The translations under genes and the position numbers were made by a program. From an uncultured Campylobacter sp. (GTDB lineage Bacteria; Campylobacterota; Campylobacteria; Campylobacterales; Campylobacteraceae): a stretch of 48,327 nucleotides of DNA. Below the pieces are notes generated by a model that made no database searches, was not told the DNA's origin, and saw only the letters and a program-made list of their open reading frames with translations. The DNA is taken from the NCBI GenBank assembly GCA_900539255.1, contig UQBJ01000015.1, positions 1-48,327 of the forward strand. Reading direction: 5' to 3'. Shown here in pieces: positions 35,605 through 44,162 of this stretch (positions are counted from its first letter, which is position 1; each line of letters starts with the position of its first letter).

Positions 35605-37471
35605 AAGTGGCAAAAGAAATGTTACTTTTTATTTTAATGATTGTGATTATAGCAAGCCAGCAGACAAACCCAAAGCACACACAGCCTTTTGGGACGACTA
35701 TCAACGCCCACCATTAAAACAATATCAACAAAACATACTCAAACAGCGACATTTGCTCGCCCCAAAGGACAAAAAAGAATATCAAGGCGCATTTTATACG
35801 CCTAGAATTTGGACTTTAAAAGCAAAAGAGTATTTAGAAAAGGCACTTGGTAAAGGCTTTGAAAAAAGATATATCATTTGGGATTGCGCGGCTGGCACGG
35901 GCAATTTGCTTGAATTTTTTGATGAAAGTGCAAAAGCAAATATATACGCTTCAACCCTTGATGAAGCTGATGTTAAGATAATGCTACAAAGAGTAAAAAA
36001 CGAAAAGCATTTTCCGCTTTTTGAAAGGCATATTTTTCAATTTGACTTTTTAAATGATGATTTTTCTAAATGTCCGCCGAATTTACAAGCCATTTTAAAA
36101 GACGAGAAAAAGCGTGAAAAGCTGATAATTTTTATCAATCCGCCTTATACAGAAGTTTCTAAACAAGGACAAAAGCATAAGGCAGGTGTAAATTTATCGG
36201 CAATACATTCAAAATATAAAGATATTTTGCAAACCGCTGGGCGCGAGCTTTTTGCTCAATTTTTTATGCGAATTTACAAAGAAATTCCAAACTGCATTTT
36301 AGCAAGTTTTTCTACGCTTAAATACATAAATGGCAGTGCTTTTGCAAATTTTAGAAAAGAATTTAAGGCGAAATTTCTAAAAGGTTTTATTTGCCCATCA
36401 AATACTTTTGACAATAACAAAGATAAAAAATCTGGCTTTCCTATCGGCTTTTTGGTTTGGGACACAAAAACAAAATCAAATTTAAAAGAAATTCAAGTGG
36501 ATATTTTTGAAAGTAATGGCGAATTTATAGGGCATAAAGGATTTTATCCTTTTGATAAAAATCAAGTGATTAACAAATGGATAAATTTGTATAGAAATGA
36601 TAACGGCGACAACATAGGATTTTTGGCTGGCATAAATGGCAACGATTTTCAACAAAACAATATCGTTTATATTTTAAATTCAAAAGAGCAAATGGCAAAT
36701 CCAAGAGGGTTGTGGATAAATGCGAGCAATCTCATCGCAACAAGCATTTATTTCACCGTTCGCCACGCCATTGAAGCTTCGTGGCTTAACGATAGAGACC
36801 AGTTTCTTTATCCAAACGATGAATGGCAAAAAGATACAGAATTTCAAAATGATTGTTTAGCCTTTACCCTTTTTCACGGACAAAATAAAATTTCAAATAA
36901 AGAAGGTGCAAATCATTTTATCCCCTTTACTGAAAGTGAAGTGGGTGCAACAAAAGAGCGTTTTGAAAGTCATTTTATGCTTGATTTTATAAATGGTAAA
37001 TTAGGCGACTACACTTGTCATACTGAGCTTTTGCCAGAAAGCGAAGTATCCATAAAATCAAAGTGTGGATATTTCGCTAACGCTCAATATGACAAGAAAA
37101 ATAAGGCTCAAAATGACGGCATTTTGCCTTTTAATAAAAAAGAAATCAATTTACCCGCCAAAAAAAGCTTTATCCCTACAAAGCCTTTGAAATTCAGCAA
37201 AGAGGCAAAAGCCGTCTTTGACGCGGGGCGTGAGATTTGGCGGTATTATCACACGCAAAATTTTAACGACCCTAAAAAGCCCTACAACGAAAACGCAAGT
37301 TTATATGACATAAAAGAGCATTTTCAAGGGCGAAACGAAAAAGGACGAATGAACGCAAGAAGTGATGATGAAAGCTACAACGACTTAATGACAACCTTGC
37401 GCCTTGCTCTAAAAGAACTAGCCACAAAAATCACGCCAAAAATTTATGAGTATGGCTTTTTGCGTGAGTAA
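35591..37471 (+). pseudogene. Type IIG-like restriction enzyme, methyltransferase part
   Basis: Gamma-type N6-adenine methyltransferase core: GAFYTP (about 67-71), AdoMet motif WDCAAGTGNLLEFF (D98 onwards) and catalytic N183-P-P-Y (INPPYTEV). The remaining 440 residues would be the specificity region. As it stands, translation would have to begin at the TTG at 35591, which has no ribosome binding site, so it is probably the 3' part of a frameshifted gene. It contains a palindromic repeat inserted in frame at 37015-37095 (residues about 476-502). It could still be made by slippage at the A tract. Confidence 0.75.
37015..37095 (-). repeat. Family A element inserted inside a coding sequence
   Basis: An arm TTGTCATACTGAG to GAAGTATCCA (37015-37052), a 13-base loop, and an arm TGGATATTTCGC to CAATATGACAA (37066-37095). 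The loop matches the reverse complement of part of the intergenic loops (CACTTTGATTTTA), so the copy is inverted and has lost about 35 loop bases. The frame of the methyltransferase stays open through it. Confidence 0.8.
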
Positions 37472-37562
37472 ATTTAAGGGCAAGCTGGGCAAATAAATTC
37501 GTGGTTTTTTGTGAATTTATGCAAAATTAAGCCCAAAAACGCAAAAATTCACTTTTTTGGGG

Positions 37563-37568
37563 TAAAAT
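37563..37568 (+). promoter_or_regulatory. Possible -10 box (TAAAAT) for tRNA-Leu
   Basis: TAAAAT in GGGGTAAAATGTGG, 44 bases before the 5' end of the tRNA. Weak evidence; no -35 box is evident. Confidence 0.3.
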
Positions 37569-37611
37569 GTGGCTTAGTTTTGGCTCAAATCTTTGAATTT
37601 AAGCTCAATCT

Positions 37612-37697
37612 GCGGTCGTGGTGAAATGGCAGACACGCTACTTTCAGGCGGTAGTGAGCGCAAGCTCGTGCGAGTTCAAGTCTCGCCGACCGCACCA
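37612..37697 (+). tRNA. tRNA-Leu (anticodon CAG)
   Basis: 86 bases including an encoded CCA. The acceptor stem GCGGTCG pairs with CGACCGC. The anticodon stem CTACT/GGTAG closes the 7-base loop TTCAGGC, whose centre is CAG, reading CTG. A long variable arm (GAGCGCAAGCTC) and GTTCAAGTC in the T arm confirm the leucine class. It lies between the type IIG-like locus and the glycosylase gene, so it is a possible integration landmark, though no duplicated tRNA end is seen. Confidence 0.95.
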
Positions 37698-37719
37698 ACT
37701 TCACAAGCAAAGGCAAATG

Positions 37720-38619
37720 ATGAACGGGGCGGACATTTTTAAGTTTTTGTGCGGCTTAAAACTTGAATTTAGCGAGTTTGACTGGCTGGAAAATCGGGGT
37801 TTAAGCGAGTTTGAGCTTTTAATCTCTGTGATTTTAACGCAAAATACAAGCTGGAACAATGTCTTAAAGGCATTAGAGAATGTCAGGGTAGCGAAAATTC
37901 AAAGCCTTGAAACGCTCAATGCACTTGAAACGCAGCAAATAACCACTCTCATCAAACCAAGCGGCTTTTACAACCAAAAGGCAAAGCGGCTCAAAGGCTT
38001 TGTGGGCGCGCTTTTGAGTGAGTTTGGCGATATGAGCGAATTTAAGGCGCGAGTCAGCAGGCAGTGGCTTTTAAATGTCAAGGGGCTGGGCTTTGAGAGC
38101 GCGGATAGCATTTTAAACTACCTGTGTCAAAGGGAAATTCTCGTGGTAGATAGCTACACAAACCGCCTCGCAATCGCGCTTGGCTATGAATTTGAAAGCT
38201 ATGATGAGTTAAGAGAGTTTTTTCAAAGCGGCATTGAAAGCGAACAAAAGGCTATAAATGCGTGCTTGGGTGAGTTTTTTAAGGACAGAAATACCATTTT
38301 TACGGACGAAAAAGGCGCAAATTCAAGCACACACAACAAAATTTTGAATTTAAACAGCATAAATTCAAATATGAGTGATAAAAATTTAAATTCGCACAAC
38401 AAAAATTCGCAAAAAAATAACGAAAATTTAAGTAAATGCGACAAAAATTCAAGCACAAAGGATAAAAATTTAAAAGGCACAAATTCAAGTCAAAATTTAG
38501 CCCTTTATGAGCTTTATCAAATCTTTCACGCCCAAATCATCGCCTTTGGCAAGGCTTATTTTAAGGGCAAAGCCCTAAACGATGAGGGAAAGGCACTTTT
38601 AAAAACGCTTTTACACTAA
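37720..38619 (+). CDS. MagIII-type 3-methyladenine DNA glycosylase with Asn-rich insert
   Basis: Helix-hairpin-helix glycosylase of the endonuclease III superfamily. It resembles Helicobacter pylori MagIII: VILTQNTSWNNVLKALEN, IKPSGFYNQKAKRLKGF, LLNVKGLGFESADSILNYLC, and the catalytic Asp D144 in LVVDSYTNR. It lacks the C-terminal iron-sulphur Cys cluster, like MagIII. Residues about 190-260 are an added Asn/Ser/Lys-rich stretch, placed between ACLGEFF and LYELYQIFHAQII, where MagIII runs straight on. I chose the ATG at 37720 (AAAGG ribosome binding site); the frame is open upstream, but that is the tRNA. Confidence 0.85.
   Translation: MNGADIFKFLCGLKLEFSEFDWLENRGLSEFELLISVILTQNTSWNNVLKALENVRVAKIQSLETLNALETQQITTLIKPSGFYNQKAKRLKGFVGALLSEFGDMSEFKARVSRQWLLNVKGLGFESADSILNYLCQREILVVDSYTNRLAIALGYEFESYDELREFFQSGIESEQKAINACLGEFFKDRNTIFTDEKGANSSTHNKILNLNSINSNMSDKNLNSHNKNSQKNNENLSKCDKNSSTKDKNLKGTNSSQNLALYELYQIFHAQIIAFGKAYFKGKALNDEGKALLKTLLH
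38318..38505. repeat. RAATTY-dense tract inside the glycosylase gene
   Basis: About twelve RAATTY hexamers in 190 bp encoding the Asn-rich insert (residues about 200-260). Confidence 0.75.
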
Positions 38620-38629
38620 AAAACAAATT

Positions 38630-39027
38630 TTGCTCGTTATTGAGGCGATTAAACAAAATAAAAAGGCTTACAGCGTAGAATTACAACTTATCCCTAACTC
38701 TGTTATCACCGACAAGCTGCCCCGCACCGATGCAAAGTTAGGTAGTTTAAGCTCACTAGATGAGGGAGGCAGTAGGCAAAACGCCCCAACGACTATTGCA
38801 AAAACTAATAAACCTAATCCTACCACAAAAAAACAAATAAGTCAAGAGCAAAAAAAACAAGCTCACTTGGCAAGGGAAGCTGGTATTAAAAAATCACTAG
38901 ACTTACTCAAAAAAAGCAAAGTAAGTCAGCTTATACTGCTGTAAGCAACATTTCATCTGATTCTATAAAGAATGAAACTAAACCAAAATTTAGAAAAATG
39001 TTTCAGAGAATTTGTAAATTTTGCTAA
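38630..39027 (+). pseudogene. Frameshifted gene of unknown function
   Basis: The first frame (TTG at 38630) reads 104 residues to a stop at 38944: Lys/Gln-rich, including SRQNAPTTIAKTNKPNP and KKQAHLAREAGIKKSLDLLKK. Adding one A to the seven-adenine tract at 38909-38915 would continue the protein as KQSKSAYTAVSNISSDS and on to a stop at 39027. No ribosome binding site precedes the TTG and the frame is open a little further upstream, so the front may be missing too. I do not recognise it. It is more AT-rich than its neighbours. Confidence 0.4.
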
Positions 39028-39108
39028 ACATTAACGAAATCTTAAACTTCGTTGAGTAAAATTGCCCTTTGAATTCGTAGAATTTACATTTCATTTTGGA
39101 GCAGTATT

Positions 39109-40434
39109 TTGAGAACGAAACGAACACTTATGCAGCTTTTTGGCTTTTTAAGCACGCTTTTGCTGTGCTTTTTGCTCACAAGCAACTCTTACGCAAAAGC
39201 ACCCACAAAGCAAGATGAGCTAAACAAACGCTTGCAGGCTTTGGACAAATACACCAAAACCCTTGCGCTCATCGAGCAGTATTATGTCGAGGAGCAAAAT
39301 ATCACGGATTTAGTCGATAAATCCATCTCTGGCTTGCTTTCAAATTTGGACGCTCACTCATCTTTCCTTGATGAAAAGGGGCTTAGCGATATGAAAATGC
39401 AAACAAGCGGCGAGTTTGGTGGGCTTGGCATAACCGTAGGTATGAAAGATAGCGCACTCACCGTCATCGCACCCATAGAAGGCACGCCTGCTGACAAGGC
39501 TGGCATAAAGTCTGGCGATGTGATTTTGCGTATCAACGGCGAGGCAACATTAGGAATGAACCTAAATGACGCCGTTGATAAAATGCGAGGCAAGCCAAAG
39601 AGTGAAATCACCATAACTATCTTTCGCAAGGGCGCGCAAAAGCCCTTTGATTTGACGCTTAAACGCGACATTATCAAGGTAGAAAGCGTGTATGCGAAGA
39701 TGATAGAAAAGGACAATATCCTTTACCTGCGCGTAACAACCTTTGACAAAAATGTCGCCGAGCAGGCTCGCAAAGCCATCAAAGCAAATCCAAAAGTAAA
39801 AGGCATAGTGCTTGACTTGCGAAACAACCCTGGGGGACTGCTTGACCAAGCCATTGAGCTTACAAATTTGTTTGTCGATAAAGGCGTTATCGTCTCTCAA
39901 AAGGGTAAAATTCAAGCAGAAAACAGAAGCTACGAAGCCGCAAAGGGCAAAAAAGCCACAGATGCCACGCTAGTAGTGCTTGTAAATGGCGGAAGTGCGA
40001 GCGCGAGCGAAATCGTAAGCGGTGCTTTGCAGGATTTAAAACGCGCCCTTATCGTGGGCGAAAAGACCTTTGGCAAGGGCAGCGTGCAAAGCATAGTGCC
40101 TATCAGCAAAAACGAAGCCCTACGCCTTACCATAGCGAGGTATTATTTGCCAAGTGGCAAAACTATACAGGCTGTGGGTTTAGAGCCAGACATAGAAGTA
40201 GCAGCGGGCAAAATCACTTCGCAAGATGAGAGTTTTTCTATCAAAGAAAGCGATTTAAAACAGCACTTACAAGGCGAGCTTGAAAAGATAGGCGCTGAAA
40301 AAAAGGCGAGCAAAAGCGAGAGCAAAGAGGACAAAAATATCATTACAAGCAAGCAAATCAACGATGACGCGCAGCTCAAAGCTGCCGTTGATGCGGTGAA
40401 AATCTTAAATATCCAAAGGGGGAGTGCAAAATGA
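39109..40434 (+). CDS. ctpA: Carboxy-terminal processing protease (S41A)
   Basis: Periplasmic serine protease. A signal peptide (about residues 1-29, ending SYAK) is followed by a PDZ domain (about 100-180) and the protease core with LDLRNNPGGLL. The Ser-Lys dyad is S298 (GGSASASEI) and K323 (TFGKGSVQ), spaced 25 apart as in E. coli Prc. The start is TTG at 39109. The mature part has a glycosylation sequon E62-Q-N64-I-T66. It overlaps purC by 4 bp, the order known in C. jejuni. Confidence 0.94.
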   Translation: MRTKRTLMQLFGFLSTLLLCFLLTSNSYAKAPTKQDELNKRLQALDKYTKTLALIEQYYVEEQNITDLVDKSISGLLSNLDAHSSFLDEKGLSDMKMQTSGEFGGLGITVGMKDSALTVIAPIEGTPADKAGIKSGDVILRINGEATLGMNLNDAVDKMRGKPKSEITITIFRKGAQKPFDLTLKRDIIKVESVYAKMIEKDNILYLRVTTFDKNVAEQARKAIKANPKVKGIVLDLRNNPGGLLDQAIELTNLFVDKGVIVSQKGKIQAENRSYEAAKGKKATDATLVVLVNGGSASASEIVSGALQDLKRALIVGEKTFGKGSVQSIVPISKNEALRLTIARYYLPSGKTIQAVGLEPDIEVAAGKITSQDESFSIKESDLKQHLQGELEKIGAEKKASKSESKEDKNIITSKQINDDAQLKAAVDAVKILNIQRGSAK

Positions 40435-41156
40435 AAAAGGCACAAATTTACGAGGGCAAGGGCAAAAGGCTTTTTGCCACTGATAAAAAAGACGAGCTAA
40501 TCAGCGAGTTTAAGGACGATTTAACCGCCTTTAATGCCGAAAAAAAGGGCAGCGAAAAGGGCAAGGGCGCGCTAAATTGCAAAATCTCAACCGAGCTTTT
40601 TCACTTGCTCGAAAAAGAGGGCATTAAAACGCACTTAATCAAAGTGTTAAATGATAACGCTCAGCTTGTCAAAAAATGTCAAATCATTCCCATCGAAATC
40701 ATCGTCCGCAATGTCGCCACAGGCTCGCTCACAAAGCGACTTGGCATAAAGGACGGCACACCGCTTAAATTCGCCTTAGTGGAGTTTTGCTTAAAAGATG
40801 ATGCTTTGGGCGACCCTTTCATCAATGATGAGCATTGTTTGTTGCTTGATTTGGTGCGTGATAAAAAAGATATTAAAAAAATCAAAAAAATCGCCCGCAA
40901 AATCAACGCTATTTTGCTTGACTTTTTTGCCCGCAAGAAACTGCGCTTGATTGACTTTAAAATCGAGCTTGGCTACGACAAAAAGGGCAAGATTTTGCTT
41001 GCCGATGAGATAACGCCAGATAGCTGCCGTTTTTGGGACAAAGACACAGGCGAAAAGCTCGACAAAGACCGCTTTCGTCAGGACTTGGGCGAGGGCGCAA
41101 ACAAGGGTAAGGTAAAAATGGCTTATGAGGAAGTGTTAAGACGAATTTTAAGCTAA
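40431..41156 (+). CDS. purC: Phosphoribosylaminoimidazole-succinocarboxamide synthase (SAICAR synthase)
   Basis: ATP-dependent step of purine synthesis joining aspartate to CAIR. IYEGKGKRLFAT, DDLTAFNAEKKG, EIIVRNVATGSL, LADEITPDSCRFWD and FRQDLG are conserved. 241 residues, typical. It is coupled to ctpA by a 4-bp overlap, and purS and purQ follow after a 100-bp gap. Confidence 0.96.
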   Translation: MKKAQIYEGKGKRLFATDKKDELISEFKDDLTAFNAEKKGSEKGKGALNCKISTELFHLLEKEGIKTHLIKVLNDNAQLVKKCQIIPIEIIVRNVATGSLTKRLGIKDGTPLKFALVEFCLKDDALGDPFINDEHCLLLDLVRDKKDIKKIKKIARKINAILLDFFARKKLRLIDFKIELGYDKKGKILLADEITPDSCRFWDKDTGEKLDKDRFRQDLGEGANKGKVKMAYEEVLRRILS

Positions 41157-41171
41157 ATTTAAAGTGAGTTT

Positions 41172-41222
41172 GAATTTGCCCTAAATTTAAAGCTCAATGA
41201 GCCTAAATTTAAAGGCAAATTC
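41172..41222. promoter_or_regulatory. Inverted repeat in the purC-purS gap
   Basis: GAATTTGCC (41172-41180) and GGCAAATTC (41214-41222) are perfect inverse arms around a loop that holds two direct copies of CTAAATTTAAAG. It could fold in RNA between purC and purS; an attenuator-like role is only a guess. Confidence 0.35.
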
Positions 41223-41259
41223 AGGCTCAAAGGCTTTAAAAGCAAAAAAAGGATTTGTG

Positions 41260-41502
41260 ATGAAGGTTGCTGTAAATATCTCTTTAAAAAATGGCGTTTT
41301 AGACCCGCAGGCAAAGGCGGTAGAAAAGGCTTTGCACGCCTTAAATTTTGACAAGGTAAAAAATGTCAAAATGAGCAAGCAAATCATTTTAGAGCTTGAT
41401 TTAAACGATGAAGCAAAGGCAAACGAGCTTGCAAGGCAAATGTGCGATGAGTTACTTGTGAATTCGGTTATTGAAGATTACACCTTATCGAGCGTGCGAT
41501 GA
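41260..41502 (+). CDS. purS: Phosphoribosylformylglycinamidine synthase subunit PurS
   Basis: Small 80-residue subunit that bridges PurL and PurQ. MKVAVNISLKNGVLDPQAKAVEKAL is the typical start. I took the ATG at 41260, which has AAAAAAAGGA upstream, over an in-frame ATG at 41197 that would add an unrelated repeat-like segment. It overlaps purQ by 4 bp. Confidence 0.93.
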   Translation: MKVAVNISLKNGVLDPQAKAVEKALHALNFDKVKNVKMSKQIILELDLNDEAKANELARQMCDELLVNSVIEDYTLSSVR

Positions 41503-42143
41503 AAGTGGCGATTATCCGTTTTTTAGGGACAAACTGCGAATTTGACACGGCTTATGCCTTTGCGAAAATCGGCATAAAAGCTGATATAGTGTGGCACGAA
41601 GAGGCTGAATTTAAGGCTGATTTAGTGGTGTTGCCGGGCGGTTTTTCGTATGGGGATTATTTAAGAAGCGGAGCCATAGCAAAATTCGCAAAGGCTATGC
41701 GTGGCGTTTTGGCTCACGCTCAAAAAGGCGGCTTTGTGCTTGGCATTTGCAACGGCTTTCAAATGCTTTTAGAACTTGGGCTTTTAAAAGGCGCGATGAA
41801 ACACAACGAAAATTTAAGTTTTATCTCCAAAAACCAGCCCCTAAAAGTCGTCTCAAACGACAACGCCTTGTGTAAAAATTTCGCTCAAAATGAGCTTATC
41901 TCTTTGCCTATCGCGCACGGAGAGGGGAATTTTTTCGCAAATGAGAGCGATTTAAAATACTTGCAAGATAAGGATTTAATCACGCTCAAATATAAGGGCA
42001 ACCCAAACGGCTCGCTTGATGATATAGCAGGCATTTGCGATAAAAAAAAGCGCATTTTTGGGCTGATGCCTCACCCAGAAAGAGCCTGCGAGCAGCTTTT
42101 GGGAAGTGAAGTTGGGCTAAAAATGTTAAAGGGTTTTGTATGA
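41499..42143 (+). CDS. purQ: Phosphoribosylformylglycinamidine synthase glutaminase subunit PurQ
   Basis: Class I glutamine amidotransferase delivering ammonia to PurL. The nucleophile Cys is in LGICNGFQMLLELGLL (about residue 87), with LPIAHGEGNFF and GLMPHPERAC supplying the His and Glu. 214 residues. Coupled to purS upstream and to the next gene by 4-bp overlaps. Confidence 0.95.
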   Translation: MKVAIIRFLGTNCEFDTAYAFAKIGIKADIVWHEEAEFKADLVVLPGGFSYGDYLRSGAIAKFAKAMRGVLAHAQKGGFVLGICNGFQMLLELGLLKGAMKHNENLSFISKNQPLKVVSNDNALCKNFAQNELISLPIAHGEGNFFANESDLKYLQDKDLITLKYKGNPNGSLDDIAGICDKKKRIFGLMPHPERACEQLLGSEVGLKMLKGFV

Positions 42144-43306
42144 AAAAGTTATTTGTATCCTTGCTTTTGTCGGCTTTGGCTTTAAGCGTGAGTTATGGCG
42201 AGCTTGATGAAAAGGGCAAAAGAGTTTATGAAAATATCGCTGAAAGCGATGAAAGGGGCGATTACACGCAAAACATTTTAGACCCCTTTGTCGCCACTAG
42301 CTCTTTGGTGCTTGATGCTAAGCCTTACAAAGGCGAATACTTCGTAGGCGAGGTGTTTAGCGTAGAACTCATAGCAAAAACTACCGAAAAAACGGACTTT
42401 GAATTTGAGCTGTCCTTTAACAAAAACGACTCGCTTGCCTTTTTAAACCCAAACCCAAAATGGCAAAGAAACGGCGATGAGTATAGCACCACGCTTTTTT
42501 TTGAAGCAAACAATGTCAATGCCGAGCTAGCCCAAATCATAGTGAGCTTAAAGCGCAACAAAATCGCCTTTCAGCAAGCCAGCCTTAACATAAACCCCTT
42601 GCAATTTAAGCGTGTTGAAGGCGGCAAAAACTACGCTCATTTAGCAGCGCAAGAGCTTGAAGTGCGGCATTTTAAGAGTGATTTTTTTGATGATAAAAAT
42701 TTAGTGATGATTGTCGAGCTTTGGGCAAAGGGCGCGAATTTAAAGAATTTCAAGCTCAACAACGAAAAAATTATCCAGCAAAGAGTCGATGGGTTGCGCG
42801 GAGATTTTAACGAGTCAAGCGCCTTTTACTCAGCTGTTTTTCCGCCAAATGTGAGCCAAATCAGCTTTTCATACTTTAACACCACTACGCAAAAACTTGA
42901 AAGCGTGAGTTTAAAAGTAGAAGTAAGCGATGAAAAAATCAGCACGCAAACGGATTTAAACCCGCAAGATAATAGCCTTGACTTTTACAAACGCTTGTTT
43001 TTGTGGGTGATTGCGTTCATTTGTGGCGTGCTTTTCGTGGTAAAAAGGCATTATGCCTTTTTAATCGCCGCTTTCATCGCCTTTTTGATGAGCTTTTTAG
43101 TGGGCGAGTCAAACGACACGCAAAAGGGCATTTTAAAGGCAAATTCAAAGGCGACCTTATTACCAACCGCGCAATCAACGCATTTTTACACGAGCGAAAG
43201 AGACGAAGAAGTCGAAATTTTAGGCGAGAGAAAGAATTTCATCAAGGTGCTGTTAAATGACGGCAAGATAGGCTGGGTGAGCCGTGAAGCTGTGCAAAAG
43301 GATTAG
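42140..43306 (+). CDS. Membrane-anchored periplasmic protein with C-terminal SH3 domain
   Basis: 388 residues: signal peptide (MKKLFVSLLLSALALSVSYG), a beta-rich region of about 260 residues that I cannot assign, and hydrophobic segments at about 292-326. A small SH3-like domain ends it (LLPTAQSTHFYTSERDEEVE, then GWVSREAVQ). A BatD- or SH3_3-like envelope protein is plausible. One sequon in the first region, D-F-N-E-S (in RGDFNESS). An equivalent gene follows purQ in C. jejuni. It overlaps plsC by 23 bp. Function unknown. Confidence 0.75.
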   Translation: MKKLFVSLLLSALALSVSYGELDEKGKRVYENIAESDERGDYTQNILDPFVATSSLVLDAKPYKGEYFVGEVFSVELIAKTTEKTDFEFELSFNKNDSLAFLNPNPKWQRNGDEYSTTLFFEANNVNAELAQIIVSLKRNKIAFQQASLNINPLQFKRVEGGKNYAHLAAQELEVRHFKSDFFDDKNLVMIVELWAKGANLKNFKLNNEKIIQQRVDGLRGDFNESSAFYSAVFPPNVSQISFSYFNTTTQKLESVSLKVEVSDEKISTQTDLNPQDNSLDFYKRLFLWVIAFICGVLFVVKRHYAFLIAAFIAFLMSFLVGESNDTQKGILKANSKATLLPTAQSTHFYTSERDEEVEILGERKNFIKVLLNDGKIGWVSREAVQKD

Positions 43307-43976
43307 AGCCACGCTTTATTGCGTGTTTTTCATCGCTAGCGTGCTTTTTGTCATCGCTTGCTTTGGCTTTACGAACGACCAAGGGCGAATCTGGCGCATT
43401 CGCAAGCGTTGGGCGCGCTTGCAGCTTTTTGTTACGGGCATAAAGGTGGAATTTCAAGGCGCATTTGATGAAAACGCCACGATGATTTTGATGAACCACC
43501 AAAGTATGCTCGATATCATCGCCCTTGAAGCCTTTTATCCTAAAAATCTCGCGTGGATAGCCAAAAAAGAGATACAAGAACTGCCCATCTTCAAATACAC
43601 GATGACAAAGCCGCAACTTTTGTGCGTGGATAGAAAAAACCCCCGCTCGCTTTTAAAACTCTTGCGCGAAGCCAAAGAACGCTTGTCGCAAGGGCGTCCG
43701 CTGGCGATTTTCCCCGATGGCACGCGCAGCAAGGACGGCAAAATCCCTAAATTCCAAGTAGGCGCAAAGGTGTTAGCTGATAAACTCGCCCTCAAAGTGC
43801 AGCCCTTACTCATCGTAAATTCAGCCACTTTGCTTGACAGCAAGGCTTTCACGCTGAGTAGTGGTGTGCTTAAAATCATCTGTTTTGATTTGGTGGATTT
43901 AAGCGATGAAAAATGGCTTGAAAAAACCCACGATTTGATGCAAAAAAGACTAGATAAAGAGCGAGCGAAATGCTAA
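43284..43976 (+). CDS. plsC: 1-acyl-sn-glycerol-3-phosphate acyltransferase
   Basis: Makes phosphatidic acid from lysophosphatidic acid at the inner membrane. The HX4D motif is in MNHQSMLDIIA (about residues 70-80), and FPDGTRSKDGKIPKF is the conserved substrate-binding segment. The start is GTG at 43284, within the end of the upstream gene; one N-terminal hydrophobic helix follows (TLYCVFFIASVLFVIACF). 230 residues. Confidence 0.92.
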   Translation: MKLCKRIRATLYCVFFIASVLFVIACFGFTNDQGRIWRIRKRWARLQLFVTGIKVEFQGAFDENATMILMNHQSMLDIIALEAFYPKNLAWIAKKEIQELPIFKYTMTKPQLLCVDRKNPRSLLKLLREAKERLSQGRPLAIFPDGTRSKDGKIPKFQVGAKVLADKLALKVQPLLIVNSATLLDSKAFTLSSGVLKIICFDLVDLSDEKWLEKTHDLMQKRLDKERAKC

Positions 43977-44162
43977 AATGCTTTGAAATTTTTAAATTCT
44001 TAAATTCTTAAATTTTTTAAATTCTTGCTTTTAAAATTTAAAAAATTAAATTTTTTTAGTTCTTACATTTTCAAATTTTTAAATTTTTGCCCGCTAAAAT
44101 GCTAAATTTAGCTCAGCTTTTCAAAGGGCAAAGTATCCTTTAAAAGCCAGCTTGCAAAGGCA
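43977..44162. other. Convergent gap, AT-rich, dense in RAATTY
   Basis: Between plsC and the oppositely oriented asd. The first 125 bases are almost pure A/T with degenerate AAATTCTTA units and about ten RAATTY hexamers. No clear GC-rich terminator hairpin is seen, though the A/T-rich inverted runs (TTTTAAAATTTAAAA) may fold and serve both genes. Confidence 0.5.

Noticed and set aside
37612..37697. tRNA-Leu as the attachment site of an integrated element
   Set aside because: No integrase gene and no duplicated tRNA 3' end are visible nearby.
37618..37719. Upstream extension of the glycosylase gene
   Set aside because: It would start inside tRNA-Leu; the ATG at 37720 has a ribosome binding site and matches the family's start.
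38223..38488. Minus-strand Phe/Leu/Cys-rich frames
   Set aside because: Antisense shadows of the Asn-rich insert in the glycosylase gene.
41197..41259. Earlier ATG for purS
   Set aside because: It would add an unrelated Asn/Lys-rich segment from the inverted repeat; PurS proteins are about 80 residues, as given by the ATG at 41260.
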